From Noviherbaspirillum sp. (GTDB taxonomy: Bacteria; Pseudomonadota; Gammaproteobacteria; Burkholderiales; Burkholderiaceae), in the NCBI GenBank assembly GCA_028292785.1, contig JAQGLQ010000304.1, forward strand, positions 1-6,951: 6,951 bases of DNA, given 5' to 3'. The translations under genes and the position numbers were made by a program. The notes under the pieces are model-generated. The model had not been told where the DNA came from. It made no database searches and was given only the letters and a program-made list of their open reading frames with translations. Shown in pieces: positions 5,877 through 6,951 of the stretch. How positions within the stretch are numbered: position 1 is the stretch's first letter; each line of letters begins with the position of its first letter.

Positions 5877-6951
5877 ATGGCTGTCATTTCTTTCTCCGAT
5901 GCGCAACTCGCATTCGGACATGTAGCGTTACTCGATCATGCCGAGTTCTCACTTGAATCCGCAGAACGCGTCGGGCTGATCGGCCGTAACGGAACCGGTA
6001 AATCATCTCTTCTGAAAATACTTGCAGGAAGATCCAGGCTTGACGATGGCCTGTTGGTGATGCAGCAGGGAATAAAGATTTCCTTCGTCGAACAGGAACC
6101 GCACTTTCCTGACGATATGACTGTTTTCGATGCGGTGGCGTCCGGGCTTGGCGAGATGCCCGCACTGCTCGCCGAATATAACGATCTGACCGGGCAACTG
6201 GGAGGCGACGATGACGTTGCCGTGATGGAGCGCATGCATGCGATTCAAACCAGGCTTGATGCGGCCGACGCCTGGAATCTTGGCAACCGGGTCGAAGCAA
6301 CCTTGGGCCGTCTGAATCTGGATAAGGATGCGCTTGTCGGCACTTTGTCGGGCGGGACTCAAAAGCGGGTCGCATTGGCTTGCGCCCTGGTTGGTTCGCC
6401 GGATGTATTGTTGCTGGATGAGCCGACCAACCACCTCGACTTTACTTCCATTCAATGGCTCGAAGGATTGCTGCGCGAGTACAAGGGGAGCGTGCTGTTC
6501 ATTACGCATGACAGGACTTTCCTCGACAACGTCGCGACGCGAATCATCGAACTCGATCGGGGCAGGCTGCTTTCGTTTCCGGGCAATTTCAGTGCATACC
6601 AGACGCGCAAGGCGGAGCAGCTTGAAATCGAAGCGATCGAGAATGCCAAGTTCGACAAGTTTCTGGCGCAGGAAGAAGTCTGGATCCGTAAAGGCGTGGA
6701 AGCGCGGCGCACGCGCAATGAAGGCCGGGTCAAGCGTCTGGAAGAATTGCGCCGGACTCGCGTGGCGCGACGTGATCAGCAGGGTCAGGTGAAGCTCGAT
6801 GTATCGACCGGCGAACGTTCGGGCAAGATCGTGGCTGAAATGACCGACGTGAGCAAGCGCTACGGCGAAAAGATCATCGTGCGGGACTTCAGTTCGACGA
6901 TACTTCGCGGCGACAAGGTTGGCCTGATCGGGCCGAATGGCGCTGGCAAGA
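5877..6951 (+). CDS. uup: ABC-F family ATPase Uup (3' end outside window)
   Basis: Soluble, duplicated ATPase without membrane spans; 358 codons are present of about 630 expected. ABC-F proteins act on the ribosome. E. coli Uup is also known for lowering precise transposon excision and for binding branched DNA. Domain 1: Walker A GRNGTGKSS (36-44), VEQEP (71-75), signature LSGGTQKRVALACAL from 157, Walker B LLLDEPTNHLD (178-188), switch H211 in ITHDR. The EPTNHLD motif is the ABC-F mark. A charged linker follows, with the Uup-like run RRTRNEGRVKRLEELR around residues 279-294. Domain 2 begins near 320, and the window ends within its Walker A, GPNGAGK. An in-frame TGA at 5859-5861 rules out a longer upstream start, so ATG 5877 is the likely start, although no Shine-Dalgarno sequence is visible. 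EttA and YheS are less likely given the linker. The C-terminal coiled coil that would confirm Uup lies beyond the window. Confidence 0.9.
   Translation, partial: MAVISFSDAQLAFGHVALLDHAEFSLESAERVGLIGRNGTGKSSLLKILAGRSRLDDGLLVMQQGIKISFVEQEPHFPDDMTVFDAVASGLGEMPALLAEYNDLTGQLGGDDDVAVMERMHAIQTRLDAADAWNLGNRVEATLGRLNLDKDALVGTLSGGTQKRVALACALVGSPDVLLLDEPTNHLDFTSIQWLEGLLREYKGSVLFITHDRTFLDNVATRIIELDRGRLLSFPGNFSAYQTRKAEQLEIEAIENAKFDKFLAQEEVWIRKGVEARRTRNEGRVKRLEELRRTRVARRDQQGQVKLDVSTGERSGKIVAEMTDVSKRYGEKIIVRDFSSTILRGDKVGLIGPNGAGK

Noticed and set aside
5884..6375. 163-codon antisense frame inside uup
   Set aside because: Opposite the first ATPase domain of uup; Arg/Ser/Pro-rich shadow.

Overview
The window reads as an ordinary core-genome segment of a moderately GC-rich proteobacterium. 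It is most likely a betaproteobacterium of the order Burkholderiales, perhaps near Oxalobacteraceae or Burkholderiaceae. This is inferred from protein similarity remembered for the families and from the order fkpB-ispH followed by a liv operon. No marker gene fixes the genus.

Layout, left to right. Positions 1-140 hold no convincing gene, only a weak promoter candidate. fkpB (141-596, FKBP-type prolyl isomerase with an insert-in-flap domain) and ispH (649-1605, last enzyme of the MEP isoprenoid pathway) follow on the + strand and are probably co-transcribed. A 292-base non-coding gap (1606-1897) carries a possible promoter, a GC-rich hairpin followed by a T-rich run, and an AT-rich block. Then comes a tight + strand operon livH-livM-livG-livF (1898-5574): two permeases and two ATPases of a branched-chain (hydrophobic) amino acid ABC importer. 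Spacings are 21 and 9 bases, then a 1-base overlap. No periplasmic binding protein is encoded here, so the transporter must borrow one encoded elsewhere. After a 112-base gap a tRNA-Arg(CCU) gene lies on the - strand (5761-5687). A short divergent promoter region separates it from a + strand ABC-F ATPase, very probably uup. That gene starts at 5877 and is cut by the window end inside the Walker A motif of its second ATPase domain.

The genes belong to separate housekeeping jobs: protein folding, isoprenoid synthesis, amino acid uptake, decoding of AGG codons, and ribosome or DNA-branch maintenance. I see no mobile element, CRISPR array, phage gene, toxin-antitoxin pair or defence cassette, and no evidence for a previously undescribed system. 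The points worth a second look are regulatory: the liv leader, the tRNA/uup divergent promoter region and the hairpin at the uup start. One is structural: substitutions in LivG and LivF that fall in one composite ATP site.
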